Part shown: in pieces, positions 8,388 to 17,151 of the stretch
Position numbering within the stretch: the stretch's first letter is position 1
Layout: each line of letters opens with the position of its first letter
DNA from: Deltaproteobacteria bacterium
GTDB lineage: Bacteria > Desulfobacterota > Desulfobacteria > Desulfobacterales > B30-G6
Assembly: GCA_022340465.1 (NCBI GenBank)
Contig: JAJDNW010000020.1
Coordinates: 52,612-116,611, forward strand
DNA: 64,000 nucleotides
Direction: 5' to 3'
Position numbers and translations under genes: made by a program
The notes under the pieces: model-generated
What the model saw: only the letters and a program-made list of their open reading frames with translations
The model's database searches: none
What the model was told of the DNA's origin: nothing

Positions 8388-10031
8388 TTAATTACCAGCC
8401 ATCATCGCTGCAATGTCGTCGTCCACATCGCCGATCTGTTTGATGTCAAAGTTTTCCACCAGGACCTTGAGCACATTGGGAGAAACAAACCCCGGCAGGG
8501 TGGGCCCGAGCCTAATCCCCTTGATGTTCAAAGACAGCAGGGCTAAAAGGACGGCCACTGCCTTCTGCTCATACCAGCCGATGTCGAAAGACAACGGCAG
8601 ATCATTGATGTGATCCAGTCCAAAAGCGTCTCTGAGTTTCATGGCGATAACCGCTAACGAGTAGGAGTCATTGCACTGGCCGGCATCCAACACCCTGGGG
8701 ATGCCCCCGATATCGCCGAGATTCAGTTTGTTGTACCTGTATTTGGCGCACCCGGCAGTCAGGATCACGGTGTCTCGAGGCAGCTTTTGCGCCACCTCGG
8801 TAAAATAGGACCGGTTCTTCATCCTTCCATCACACCCGGCCATGACAATAAAGCGTTTGATGGCGCCCGATTTTACCGCTTCAATCACTTTGTCTGCCAG
8901 AGCCAGCACCTGGTTGTGGGCGAAACCGCCAACGAGCGTACCGGTCTCGATCTCCTGCGGGGCTTCGCATTGCGCAGCGCGTTCGATCAATGCGCTGAAA
9001 TCCTTGGCCGCTCCATTTTGCCGGTCGGCAATATGGGGCGCCCCTGGATACCCTGCGGCCCCGGTCGTAAAGATCCTTTCGCCGTACGTATTTTTCTTTT
9101 TGATGGGGATAACACAGTTGGTGGTCATCAGGATCGCGCCGTTAAAGGTTTCAAAATCCTGGTTTTGGTGCCACCAGGAGCTGCCATAGTTTCCCTTCAA
9201 GTGGGCAAATTTCTTTAGCCCTGGGTAATAATGGGCCGGCAGCATCTCGCTGTGGGTGTAGACATCGATGCCTTTGCCCTCGGTCTGGGCCAACAATTCT
9301 TCCAGGTCCTTGAGGTCGTGCCCACTGACCAAAATTCCGGGATTGGTGCCGACACCCAAATTAACTTCGGTTATCTCCGGGTGTCCGTATGCGGTCGTGT
9401 TGGCTTCATCCAATGCAGCCATGGTTGAAACGGCGCATTCACCTGTTTTCAACACCATGGCGACCATTTCATCGGTGGACAGCGTTTCCGTCGTAGACGC
9501 CAGCCCCTCGATCAATTGGGCATATATTTCTTTTTTCTCGACCCCCAGCATGGCCGCATGGTGGGCGTAGGCGCTGATGCCCTTCGATCCGAAAACGACG
9601 ATTTCCCTGAGGGAGCGCACATCTTCATCTTCCGTGGACAAAATGCCGACGGTCTTGGCTTTTTCCTGGAACTGTGACGCATCTTCGTTGATGTAATTGG
9701 CTGCATCGTGAAGGTTATCAGGCAAGGCAGCCACGAGAGACGCTTTCAGTTCAGCCTTAAATGCCTGGGTTTCCTTTACACAGGCGGTAAGGGCCTCGTT
9801 GTCGAAATTGGCATTGGTGATGGTTGTAAACAAAGCAGCTGTAATGATGCGACCAGCATCCTCGATCTTGTCTATGCCGGATCGACTCCCAAGCTTTGCA
9901 AGGACTGCAATCCCCTTGCAATGGAAAATAATTAAATCCTGAAGGTTAGCTGTTGTTTCTTCCTTCCCGCATACTCCCCGGATGGTGCACCCCGTTCCTT
10001 TTGCTGTTTCCTGACATTGAAAACAAAACAT
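8388..10031 (-). CDS. hcp: Hydroxylamine reductase (hybrid cluster protein, Hcp)
   Basis: 547 aa, typical for the two-domain Hcp of anaerobes. Hcp reduces hydroxylamine to ammonia in vitro and acts as a high-affinity NO reductase/S-nitrosylase in vivo in studied bacteria. The N-terminal cysteines C3, C6, C15 and C21 (MFCFQCQETAKGTGC..) bind the [4Fe-4S] cluster. Ligands of the hybrid 4Fe-2S-2O cluster are visible as the His in ILVSGHDLKDL and the cysteines in MTTNCVIP, VILTAGCAKYRYNK and LDAGQCNDSYS. The start has a strong GGGGAGG site. No hcr gene lies beside it. With the octaheme cytochrome at 21.7 kb it points to handling of nitrosative nitrogen compounds. Confidence 0.97.
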   Translation of the reverse strand: MFCFQCQETAKGTGCTIRGVCGKEETTANLQDLIIFHCKGIAVLAKLGSRSGIDKIEDAGRIITAALFTTITNANFDNEALTACVKETQAFKAELKASLVAALPDNLHDAANYINEDASQFQEKAKTVGILSTEDEDVRSLREIVVFGSKGISAYAHHAAMLGVEKKEIYAQLIEGLASTTETLSTDEMVAMVLKTGECAVSTMAALDEANTTAYGHPEITEVNLGVGTNPGILVSGHDLKDLEELLAQTEGKGIDVYTHSEMLPAHYYPGLKKFAHLKGNYGSSWWHQNQDFETFNGAILMTTNCVIPIKKKNTYGERIFTTGAAGYPGAPHIADRQNGAAKDFSALIERAAQCEAPQEIETGTLVGGFAHNQVLALADKVIEAVKSGAIKRFIVMAGCDGRMKNRSYFTEVAQKLPRDTVILTAGCAKYRYNKLNLGDIGGIPRVLDAGQCNDSYSLAVIAMKLRDAFGLDHINDLPLSFDIGWYEQKAVAVLLALLSLNIKGIRLGPTLPGFVSPNVLKVLVENFDIKQIGDVDDDIAAMMAGN

Positions 10032-10182
10032 TTTTTACCTCCCCTATGCATTGGCTTGATTTTCAACCCTGGAAAGAATTTTCTATTGTTTCGTCTCTAG
10101 TAAGACTTGAGGTGCACGGAATCGCTGAGATTATGTAATCAGGATACAACAACCCAATCAGAATTGTCAATCACACGAGAAT

Positions 10183-10334
10183 CTATTTCCAGTGCGTTTG
10201 CATCTTATATAGTTCTTCAATCACTTCAGGGGCCAGAGGTTCTGTTTGGTGATGCATTGCCTCAGTGGACAAGGCTCGACCCGGCGGCAGCCGCGGTAAG
10301 GGTCTGAAAGGTGGCCTCTATCCCGACTCGAGGG
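10183..10334 (-). pseudogene. Possible MttB-family methyltransferase remnant
   Basis: The frame reads GIEATFQTLTAAAAGSSLVH before a stop at 10273. This is similar to the 'A..ALAGANLIHD' region of trimethylamine/glycine-betaine methyltransferases. In another frame a short segment reads LAPEVIEELYKMQTHWK and ends at 10183, like a C-terminus. The two pieces would be joined by a deletion and frameshift. The right edge abuts repeat copy 2. Assignment rests on short stretches and is tentative; the gap between hcp and the repeat holds nothing else I can support. Confidence 0.33.
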
Positions 10335-10337
10335 CCG

Positions 10338-10456
10338 TTGAACCGAGATAACGAGCGCATTCCCTGCAGCTTGCTGCAGCGAAAGCGAGCGAATCATAAT
10401 TGATAGAATTCCTTACGGTGAAGATTCCCCTTGAGCTTGCTGCGGGGAGTGTTCAA
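10338..10456 (-). repeat. 119-bp palindromic dispersed repeat, copy 2 (inverted)
   Basis: Same 119-bp length and the same TTGAAC/GTTCAA ends as copy 1, in the opposite orientation. The internal hairpins CCCTGCAGC/GCTGCAG and CCCC..GGGG are kept. It lies between two decayed genes, an MttB-like remnant and an ICMT-like frameshifted gene that ends 16 bp away. Confidence 0.8.
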
Positions 10457-10471
10457 TTGCGGTAATTGGAG

Positions 10472-10860
10472 CTATCGCAAATCTACTGGAAAGATGAAGA
10501 TACCTTTAGATTGAAACAGCAACGTCGCTCCTAATAAAACGAGGGTTCCAGCTATGTAAAGAGGGTTTCTTACGTATTTGTAGAGTCCAGTTCCCAAAAG
10601 TTCTTTGGTTGGCGTAAAAGGTATCGGCGTTCCCTTGGCATAAATCACAAAACTGGCTGAACACCAAATATATGCAGCAACCCCCAAGGTAATAAACACC
10701 AAACCAACATACTGAAATACCCTGTTGTTATACTCGATATCATGACCAAACTCTGCCAGGATTTCATGTGGTAACCAGATGATAAAAAATGGAACCAAAA
10801 AAATAGGAAAATCACGGTACCAAGTAGAGAAAAAATAGTTATAGAAGTGCTTTTCTTCAT
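10472..10860 (-). pseudogene. Frameshifted, truncated isoprenylcysteine methyltransferase-like membrane gene
   Basis: The ATG at 10860 opens a frame reading MKKSTSITIFSLLGTVIFLF. A second frame continues VPFFIIWLPHEILAEFG to a stop at 10472. The frames join at a run of seven T on the minus strand (10797-10803); one extra T would restore a single protein. The joined product has several membrane helices and the TGLYKYVRNPLYIAGTLVLL motif of the ICMT/phospholipid methyltransferase family. The usual C-terminal catalytic segment (FG..Y..Y...VPR) is missing, so it is also truncated, next to repeat copy 2. It could be a sequencing slip at the T-run, but the truncation would remain. Confidence 0.6.
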
Positions 10861-10890
10861 TAGAATCTGATTAACTTTAGGCAGATGCAC

Positions 10891-11925
10891 TCAAGCGTCT
10901 TCCGGCGGTTCCGGAAAACGGTTCGCGGATTGGGTTTTGATCATCCAGCCGGGATATTCTGCGGGCAATTCGCTGACCTTTTGCAAGCGACCCAGGTCAG
11001 CGTCGGAGAGCGTCACATCCGATGCGGCGAGGCTATCTGAAAGCTGCTCCGGGGTTTTGGCACCGATGATCACGCTGGTGACCACCGGCTGGTGCAGCAG
11101 CCATGCCAAGGCGATCCGGGCCACGGACACATTCTTTTGGCGAGCGATTTCCCGCATCTCATCGACGGAGTTGAATGCGCGTTCCCTATTCACCGGCGGA
11201 AAATCGAAATCAACACGACGGGCACCTGCAGGCCCCTTGCCTTCGCGGTCAAATTTGCCGGACAGCAGGCCGCCGGCTAGAGGACTCCATACCAGCAGGC
11301 CCAGGCTCTGGTCCTGCAGGGCCGGCACGATATCCCGCTCTAGATCACGGCCGGCGATAGTGTAGTAGGCTTGCAAGCTCTCAAAACGGAAAAGCTTGAA
11401 TTTGTCGGAAATCCACAGCGATTTCATCAATTGCCATGCCGCCAGATTGGAACAGCCGATGTAGCGGACCTTTCCCGAATGCACCAGGTCGTCCAGGGCC
11501 CGAAGGGTCTCTTCCATGGGGGTGACGGGGTCGAACCCGTGAATTTGATACAGGTCGATGTAATCGGTCCCCAACCGAGTCAAACTGTCTTCAACCGCCT
11601 GCATGATATGACTGCGCGATAGACCGGTTTGGTTGGGTCCAGGCCCCATGCGACCAAATACTTTCGTTGCCAGCACCACATCTTTACGGCGATTTCCCAG
11701 TGCTTTACCAAGCATCTTTTCCGATTCTCCCTCGGAGTACACATCGGCCGTATCGATAAAGTTGACCCCAGCTTCGAGCACACTGCCGACAAGGCTGTCT
11801 GCTGCACCCTGGGACAGTTGTCCGATCGAACTCCAAAATCCTCTGCCGCCGAAGGTCATGGTTCCGAAACACAATTCAGAGACAAGCAATCCGGTTCTTC
11901 CAAGTTGTCTGTATTTCATCTTCAA
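10891..11925 (-). CDS. Aldo/keto reductase
   Basis: 344 aa, an NAD(P)H-dependent oxidoreductase with a TIM-barrel fold. The catalytic tetrad is complete: Asp58 and Tyr63 in FIDTADVYSEG, Lys88 in LATKVFG, His129 in YQIHGFDP. The C-terminal cofactor site reads VIIGAKTPEQL. It belongs to the AKR subgroup like E. coli YajO/YghZ or the Gfo-like 'MKYRQLGRTGL' proteins; the substrate cannot be inferred. Cytoplasmic. It stands alone, 30 bp upstream of the decayed ICMT-like gene in the same direction. Its base composition is more GC-rich than the MscS gene to its right. Confidence 0.9.
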   Translation of the reverse strand: MKMKYRQLGRTGLLVSELCFGTMTFGGRGFWSSIGQLSQGAADSLVGSVLEAGVNFIDTADVYSEGESEKMLGKALGNRRKDVVLATKVFGRMGPGPNQTGLSRSHIMQAVEDSLTRLGTDYIDLYQIHGFDPVTPMEETLRALDDLVHSGKVRYIGCSNLAAWQLMKSLWISDKFKLFRFESLQAYYTIAGRDLERDIVPALQDQSLGLLVWSPLAGGLLSGKFDREGKGPAGARRVDFDFPPVNRERAFNSVDEMREIARQKNVSVARIALAWLLHQPVVTSVIIGAKTPEQLSDSLAASDVTLSDADLGRLQKVSELPAEYPGWMIKTQSANRFPEPPEDA

Positions 11926-12108
11926 TATCCTTCCGTGTTCCTATGCGCTGCAAAATGCAGGTGGTGGTTTACTAAAAAACTAGCAAATCTCTTGGAATGC
12001 AAATAAATAATGCTAGTTTTTCAATGACTCTCTTTTCCTAAAGTTACCTTTGTATATTAAACTTACCGGCAAAAAAGTCGACAAAGATTATTTGGTGAAA
12101 AATTGAAA

Positions 12109-13455
12109 TCATGACGGTTTCTTCTCTTGGTTGGCCAGGCCAATTTCGTTGAGATTTTTGTCTACAAGAAGATGTACATCACGTTGGGGAAACGGAATTT
12201 CAATGTGATTTTCTTTGAGGCTATCCCATATCTTGAGTAGCGCTTCACTGGTTACATTGGCGACCCCATTTTGAGGGTCTTCAATCCAAAACCGCAGTTC
12301 CAAATCAACGGAGTTTTCCCCGAAACCCTTTAAAAGACATACCGGTGGCGGATCTGTGAGTACGCGCTTGATGCCCTTGACTGCTTTGGCAATCATCTGA
12401 ATAACAGCATGCGGATCAGCCTTGTACGTTATACCTACGGGAACCCGGACCCGAATTTTTTTTGAAGAATAGGACCAGTTGATGACCTGTTGGGCAATCA
12501 GATCTTCGTTGGGTATTAGATATTCCTTTTCATCACGGGTTACCACCGAGACATATCGCCCCCCCATATGATTTACGTACCCGTATACATCAGCAAGTTG
12601 CACCACATCGCCTGGTTTGATCGATTTATCAGATAGCAGGATAAGGCCGCTGACGAAATTTCCAACGACCTTTTGCAAACCGAAACCGATACCGACACCA
12701 ATGGCACCGCTGAAAAGTGTCAGTGCCGTTAAATTGATTCCAATGCTATTTAGAGCAACCAAACAAACTAAAAACACCAGGATAATATTGACACTTTTGG
12801 TTATCATCAAACGTGTCGAGGGCAATATTTCGGGTACACCGACAAGTCTCTTTTCGAGATAGGCACTGAACCAGCCGACACATTTTAACAAGGCAACCAA
12901 TATAACCAAGCCTTTCATGATGGAAAGCAGTGTCAGATTAATGCCTCCAATGTGAAACCCTGTGCGTTCCATAATTGCAATGGTTTCATCCAGGATGCCG
13001 ATGATGTTCAATGCCGCAATCGACCAGCTTAACGCGGCGATAACCCGGGACCAGAAGTGATCCAAAATGATGGAGGCAGCCAGCTGGATAATGACCCAAG
13101 CCACCGATAGATTCAAAATCAGCGCCATCAGGAAGGTGCTGTGCCCAAGACTGTTGACCCCTTGGACACACAACCATAGAATAAAGATGCTGAAAATGAG
13201 CGGCATGAGTTCTATCGAACGATTCACAAACCTTGACAAATAGGAATAATTCCGGATTTTTTCCTGAAAACGATTTTTAACAACATTTCGAAACCATGTT
13301 CCGATCAGTGTTCCAATCAACCTGGCTGCCAGCAAGACAAATACCTGTAAAGCAAGCTCTATCAGGTTTTCCCAAACAAAAATATTATGGTAAAGCCACT
13401 GCTTCACTTCATCCATACGCTGATTCAGCATTTCGAGATTTAACAGGGTATTCAT
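12109..13455 (-). CDS. Mechanosensitive ion channel, MscS family
   Basis: 448 aa. It would open under membrane tension and release solutes on hypo-osmotic shock. Four to five hydrophobic helices span residues ~20-230. The pore helix/TM3 signature is LFSGAIGVGIGFGLQKVVGN at ~245, followed by FVSGLILLSDKSIKPGDVV, the beta domain (GRYVSVVTRDEKEYLIPNEDL) and the C-terminal alpha/beta domain ending near IPFPQRDVH. It is longer than E. coli MscS (286 aa) because of additional N-terminal helices, like YbdG/YnaI types. No operon partners; the gene is clearly AT-richer than those to its left. Confidence 0.95.
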   Translation of the reverse strand: MNTLLNLEMLNQRMDEVKQWLYHNIFVWENLIELALQVFVLLAARLIGTLIGTWFRNVVKNRFQEKIRNYSYLSRFVNRSIELMPLIFSIFILWLCVQGVNSLGHSTFLMALILNLSVAWVIIQLAASIILDHFWSRVIAALSWSIAALNIIGILDETIAIMERTGFHIGGINLTLLSIMKGLVILVALLKCVGWFSAYLEKRLVGVPEILPSTRLMITKSVNIILVFLVCLVALNSIGINLTALTLFSGAIGVGIGFGLQKVVGNFVSGLILLSDKSIKPGDVVQLADVYGYVNHMGGRYVSVVTRDEKEYLIPNEDLIAQQVINWSYSSKKIRVRVPVGITYKADPHAVIQMIAKAVKGIKRVLTDPPPVCLLKGFGENSVDLELRFWIEDPQNGVANVTSEALLKIWDSLKENHIEIPFPQRDVHLLVDKNLNEIGLANQEKKPS

Positions 13456-13810
13456 ATTTTATTCCGTCAGAGGAGCGAACGCCATCGCGCCCGAAGATAT
13501 AAAGTCAATCGTTTAACTGATACCATTTTTCTTACAATTTTGCAAAAGAGGGAAAACCGCTGGAACGATCGCTCCCTCTGATAACACGAGAATGCAGATG
13601 GGCTAAATTTTATGTCGGTGGTGATGCTCTAAAAAAAAGCCTGTAACTATCAGAAACCCTGAGTAAGTTTGATAAATCAACGGTCAAGCACGGTTGAAAT
13701 GGTCAATCGGGGAGACCTGCCTTGCGGAGGGCATTTGTATATCGGTCTACATCCTCAAATCAAGTCAATCAAAAGGCTGTGATACCCTTCTTCTTGTATT
13801 GCAGTTAAAA
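13456..13810. other. 355-bp gap with no gene seen
   Basis: AT-rich non-coding stretch between the MscS and CNB-domain genes. The only structure noted is a segment at 13617-13656 (GGTGGTGAT..CTGTAACTATCAG) that recurs in altered form at 15772-15807. The promoter of the MscS gene should lie at its left end, but no convincing -35/-10 pair was found. Confidence 0.5.
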
Positions 13811-14305
13811 TTATGACCAGAAATTTATATTTGATTTGCCTTTATGCTCGATTAATTCTCTGGTCGCATGTCGCAATCTTTCAGCTAATATTTCGGATAT
13901 AATTCTGTAAAGCACATAATGGAAAGTGATCTTTTCTGCTCCAGCCATATGTTCTATGTGATCGGTATCCACAGCGAGGCAAACAGTCTCTCCTTCGGCA
14001 CGCACTGATGCAAACCTTGGAGCGCTATCGATAAATCTCATTTCACCAAATACATCACCCCTCCTTTTTAGTACAGCGACTTCTTTGTTCCCTTTTGTGA
14101 TCTTGACCCTCCCATAGATTATAAAATACATCCAGTGGTCAATACTACCCTCACTGATAATAGTTTCCCCGGATTTGTACATGCGCAATTTGCTCATTTT
14201 TATAAAGACTTTAAGATCTTCTATCGTTAGAGGCTCGAAGACCGGCATCTTTTTCAAATCAGATATTATTTTTTCATTTTGTTCTAAATATTGAGATTCT
14301 TTCAT
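13811..14305 (-). CDS. Cyclic nucleotide-binding (CNB) domain protein
   Basis: 164 aa. Residues ~22-130 form one cNMP-binding beta-roll: KSGETIISEGSIDHWMYFII, then GDVFGEMRFIDSAPRFASVR, where the phosphate-binding cassette 'GE....PR.A.V' is recognisable. There is no helix-turn-helix after it, so it is not a Crp/Fnr transcription factor but a single-domain ligand sensor, or a regulatory subunit for another protein. I start it at the ATG at 14305, which has an AGGGAAGG site; a frame extension upstream to 14398 has none. Ligand unknown. It may relate to the class III cyclase 3 kb away. Confidence 0.8.
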   Translation of the reverse strand: MKESQYLEQNEKIISDLKKMPVFEPLTIEDLKVFIKMSKLRMYKSGETIISEGSIDHWMYFIIYGRVKITKGNKEVAVLKRRGDVFGEMRFIDSAPRFASVRAEGETVCLAVDTDHIEHMAGAEKITFHYVLYRIISEILAERLRHATRELIEHKGKSNINFWS

Positions 14306-14458
14306 TTTATAACCTTCCCTTCGGATACTCGGTACAATCTCGTTTATCCTATCGACCCATATTCTCCTTCTAATCAGATACCCTGTATCTAAAATCAAAT
14401 ATCAACGGGGTGGTGATTGATGGAGAATATGACCACCCTTAGGAAAATCAATAGATTC

Positions 14459-14476
14459 CCCCGGGTAAACCCGGGG
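14459..14476 (-). terminator. Strong GC hairpin downstream of sodN
   Basis: CCCCGGG (14459-14465) pairs perfectly with CCCGGGG (14470-14476) around a 4-nt loop, 62 bp after the sodN stop. There is no U-run immediately after it on the minus strand, so it may be a terminator or an mRNA-stabilising hairpin. Confidence 0.4.
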
Positions 14477-14538
14477 TGTTCTGTCTTCGACCGCATAAAT
14501 CTTTGAATTGATCGCTCGCAGTTGCGCGCTTGCCCCGC

Positions 14539-15000
14539 TCATTTCTTTGGGTAGTAGGGTATTAAAGCCTCAATACTTATTTTTAGTTGGTTGACATATT
14601 TTTCGTCAACGCTCTGTTTTGTTTTCATGGCCAGAACAATAACGGTATGGTGTTTGACCAGACGCTCTTTATAATTTTCCTGGTCCGGTTTGACGCGCTG
14701 GGCAAGAAAATAGTTGCTTATAGTATCGATAATATTTTGGGCATGCTTTTCTTTGTTCATTATCCAGCGTACTCTTTGGTTTATTGATTGAGGATCATTT
14801 TTTTGGGATAGATCAACAATCAACCGAATTGATTTTTGCACGGTGGCAGCATCTTCTAACATCGCTTTTATACGCGCATAGTCATCATAAATACCACAAG
14901 GTATCTGGCAGTGTGCAAATACAGTAAGCGGTGCGATACACCAGAAGGTAGAAATCAATACAACGAGCAATAAAGTGGTCTTACAATTTGTTGTTGTCAT
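14539..15000 (-). CDS. sodN: Nickel superoxide dismutase (exported)
   Basis: 153 aa. NiSOD disproportionates superoxide using a nickel ion held by an N-terminal hook. After a 29-residue Sec-type signal (hydrophobic LLLVVLISTFWCIAPL, cleavage after VFA) the mature chain would start HCQIPCGIYDD. It provides the hook residues His1, Cys2, Pro5, Cys6 and Tyr9. The four-helix body (DYARIKAMLEDAATVQKSI, NQRVRWIMNKEKHAQ) follows. I start at the ATG at 15000, because GGAGG at 15005-15009 is then its Shine-Dalgarno. In streptomycetes a SodX protease matures NiSOD; here the signal peptide would do this, so no sodX is expected. Confidence 0.93.
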   Translation of the reverse strand: MTTTNCKTTLLLVVLISTFWCIAPLTVFAHCQIPCGIYDDYARIKAMLEDAATVQKSIRLIVDLSQKNDPQSINQRVRWIMNKEKHAQNIIDTISNYFLAQRVKPDQENYKERLVKHHTVIVLAMKTKQSVDEKYVNQLKISIEALIPYYPKK

Positions 15001-15069
15001 TTTTTCCTCCATTGTTGAATTGGTTTAAGCAAAATGGCACCAGACAGCATGATGCCCCCGGAAACGGCA

Positions 15070-15111
15070 TTGAACACTCCCCGCAGCAAGCGTAAGGGGA
15101 ATCTTCACCGT
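15070..15111 (+). repeat. 119-bp repeat, copy 3 (left 42 bp only)
   Basis: Matches the left end of copy 1 from TTGAACACTCCCCG to CTTCACCGT, then similarity stops abruptly. Only the left hairpin (CCCC..GGGG) is kept. It ends 5 bp before the stop codon of the flavin reductase gene and may serve as that gene's 3' hairpin. Confidence 0.75.
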
Positions 15112-15116
15112 TGCGA

Positions 15117-15680
15117 TCAGGTTTTGCCGGTTTTGAGTTGTTTTCCAATATGCCAACATGTAGCGATTTCACCGCCTATCGACCAGTATTTTTTACTGTT
15201 CATATCAAACAGTAGCGGTTTTAATCTTGAAATATCAATATTTTTCCCGGAGAGAATCGATTCGTCAGCATACGTCTGAACAATTTCTCCGATAAAGACA
15301 TCATGGGTAGGAAAATCAATAATCCGATCAAGTCGGCATTCCATACATACCATGCATTGCTGTATCATCGGGGCCGTCTTCAGTTCACCGTAAAATATCT
15401 CGAATAAAACCGCTTTATCTGTCTTTTTCCCCGTCATGATTCCACAATAGTCCGTCTCGACAACAAGATTTTCAGAAGGCAGGCAGACGCTAAAAGTTTT
15501 ATTTTCCTTAATTCCGGTGTTGGTATAATGAATTTTTCCCATGCCGAGCGAAATATGGTTGTGGGTCATAATGCCAATATGGGCAATGGTTATAAAATTG
15601 GGTTTTCCGCTGACCATAGCACCCACAAGTGTTGTAGGCGTAGGATACAGGGCATTAACAGCATCAAGCTTTACTTTCAT
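15117..15680 (-). CDS. Flavin reductase family (FMN-binding split-barrel) protein
   Basis: 187 aa. Contains the split-barrel flavin domain: YPTPTTLVGAMVSGKPNFIT, then the FMN-contact HISLGMGKIHYTNTGI and FSVCLPSENLV segments. Two cysteines in CMVCMECRLDR are notable. The family includes flavin reductases and flavoredoxin-like proteins that move electrons in sulfate reducers. The neighbouring SodN and rubrerythrin suggest a role in oxygen or redox stress. The start at 15680 is chosen over an upstream frame extension because it fits the usual MKVKL..NALYP family start and has a GGATGAGAAG site. Confidence 0.85.
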   Translation of the reverse strand: MKVKLDAVNALYPTPTTLVGAMVSGKPNFITIAHIGIMTHNHISLGMGKIHYTNTGIKENKTFSVCLPSENLVVETDYCGIMTGKKTDKAVLFEIFYGELKTAPMIQQCMVCMECRLDRIIDFPTHDVFIGEIVQTYADESILSGKNIDISRLKPLLFDMNSKKYWSIGGEIATCWHIGKQLKTGKT

Positions 15681-15849
15681 TCTTCTCATCCTTTCATTTA
15701 TTGTTGGCATAATAGCGGAGCATTGTAAACCGGCAGATACCTTGAGCCAGTATCACACATTTAGGCCAACTGGTGGTGATCCTCAAACGACCTGTAACTA
15801 TCAGGAATATTTTATACGTTGGAGTAATGTCAAGTTAACGTTAATATGT

Positions 15850-16029
15850 TTATCCAGGAAGCCCCGCTTTTAGAAAAGAATCTAGTATGAGTTCAGCCAT
15901 AATTTCACGATACGCTTTGAGCGTTCGGATCGTGAAAACCTCGTTATCTGCCATCAGGAGGCTATGACCCTTCACATCAGCGCTGAGGATGGCTCTGAGC
16001 TTTCGTTTTACGTTTTGTTCGTTGGGCAT
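15850..16029 (-). pseudogene. N-terminal remnant of a class III adenylate cyclase gene
   Basis: The frame reads VKRKLRAILSADVKGHSLLM then TLKAYREIMAELI. This is the start of the common adenylate/guanylate cyclase-TPR family, including the metal-binding Asp of 'ILSADVKG'. It then runs into unrelated sequence (LDSFLKAGLPG) and stops, so about nine tenths of the usual protein is missing. There is no downstream frame with the rest. It is probably non-functional, although a short product could be made from the ATG at 16029 or 16038. Confidence 0.7.
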
Positions 16030-16280
16030 ACTGATCACCTTCCTCTGGATTGTGGGTTGCAGAAGATGATACTGTGTGGATGAGGTTTAACTACGATTCC
16101 ATGAATATACAGAATGGTTTTGGTCGGGTCAAGAAATGGTGGCTTCTGCGTTACAGATAAATGGAGATGATCTCAACTAACCGATATTTTTCTTATTTCT
16201 AAGATGCCATCTGGTGATGTCAATCGTAAGCCGTGATCTGAAGTTAGCCAGAATGTCAATCACTGTTAATTTGAGATGAT

Positions 16281-16308
16281 GTGCCGCAGGTTTTGAAGCC
16301 TGCGGCAC
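16281..16308 (-). terminator. Hairpin after the rubrerythrin gene
   Basis: GTGCCGCAGG (16281-16290) and CCTGCGGCAC (16299-16308) form a perfect 10-bp stem with an 8-nt loop, 25 bp past the rubrerythrin stop. It is not followed by a U-run on the minus strand, so it may terminate with help or protect the 3' end. Confidence 0.55.
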
Positions 16309-16332
16309 ACAGATAGCCGAAAGCTAGCTCTT

Positions 16333-16854
16333 TTAAACATCCAAATAAGCCGGCTCATAGTACCTTTGCGGGTGCTTGCATGAAGGGCATTTCTTGGGGG
16401 GCTCGGTGGCCTCATGTATGTAACCACAGACACTGCACTTCCATTTGATTGGTGCCTCGCGTTTGAAAACCGTGCCGGCCTCGACCATGGCGATTAGTCT
16501 TTTGTACCGTGCCCTGTGGTGGGCTTCGATTTTGGCGACCTGCTTGAACGCCATGGCGGCTTCCTTGTGGCCTTCCTCCTCGGCTGTTTTGGCGAATTCC
16601 GGGTACATGCTCTCCACTTCGTGATCTTCCCCGCCCCAAGCCTCCTTGAGGTTGGCCAAGGTGTCCCCGATACCATCCAGCAACAGCAAGTGATCTTTGG
16701 CGTGTTGCTGTTCATTTTCGGCGGTTTCCTCAAAAATTTTTGCGATGTAGCGGTACCCTTCTTTGCGGGCGACTTCGGCAAAAAAAGTGTATTTGTTGCG
16801 TGCTTCAGACTCTCCCGCAAAGGCAGCCTTCAGATTTTCTATTGTCTTACTCAT
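16333..16854 (-). CDS. rbr: Rubrerythrin
   Basis: 173 aa. Rubrerythrin reduces hydrogen peroxide in the cytoplasm of anaerobes, with electrons arriving through its rubredoxin-like iron site. The N-terminal four-helix domain carries the diiron ligands in GESEARNKYTFFAE, EETAENEQQHAKDH, EEEGHKEAAMAF and KIEAHHRARY. The C-terminal domain has the two Cys pairs CSVCGY and CPSC that bind the single Fe. It is a monocistronic gene with a hairpin terminator, in a cluster of stress genes with SodN and the flavin reductase. Confidence 0.97.
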   Translation of the reverse strand: MSKTIENLKAAFAGESEARNKYTFFAEVARKEGYRYIAKIFEETAENEQQHAKDHLLLLDGIGDTLANLKEAWGGEDHEVESMYPEFAKTAEEEGHKEAAMAFKQVAKIEAHHRARYKRLIAMVEAGTVFKREAPIKWKCSVCGYIHEATEPPKKCPSCKHPQRYYEPAYLDV

Positions 16855-17151
16855 GTTCTCTCCTTTTGTTGGGTATGGAATATGAGGTACATACCTTATT
16901 TTGATGGATGGGTCAAGAAATGGGGTGTTCCAAACGTCTTGACGGGCTGTTTAGTTGGCAATCCTACAATGTCCGCACCTGAGAGATAGGGAGGCCATCG
17001 GGCATTTTCGTACAAGAAAATAACGGTTTCCGATGGATGTTACCACCACCGGCTTTCACTAATACGCTGATACCGAAACCACTTTCCTCACGAAAATGTA
17101 AAAATAAAACCTGCCGGTTAAATCAAATCGGTGAAAATGACCGAACCGCCC

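Noticed and set aside
13811..14305. Crp/Fnr transcription factor
   Set aside because: Only the cNMP-binding roll is present; there is no helix-turn-helix after it.
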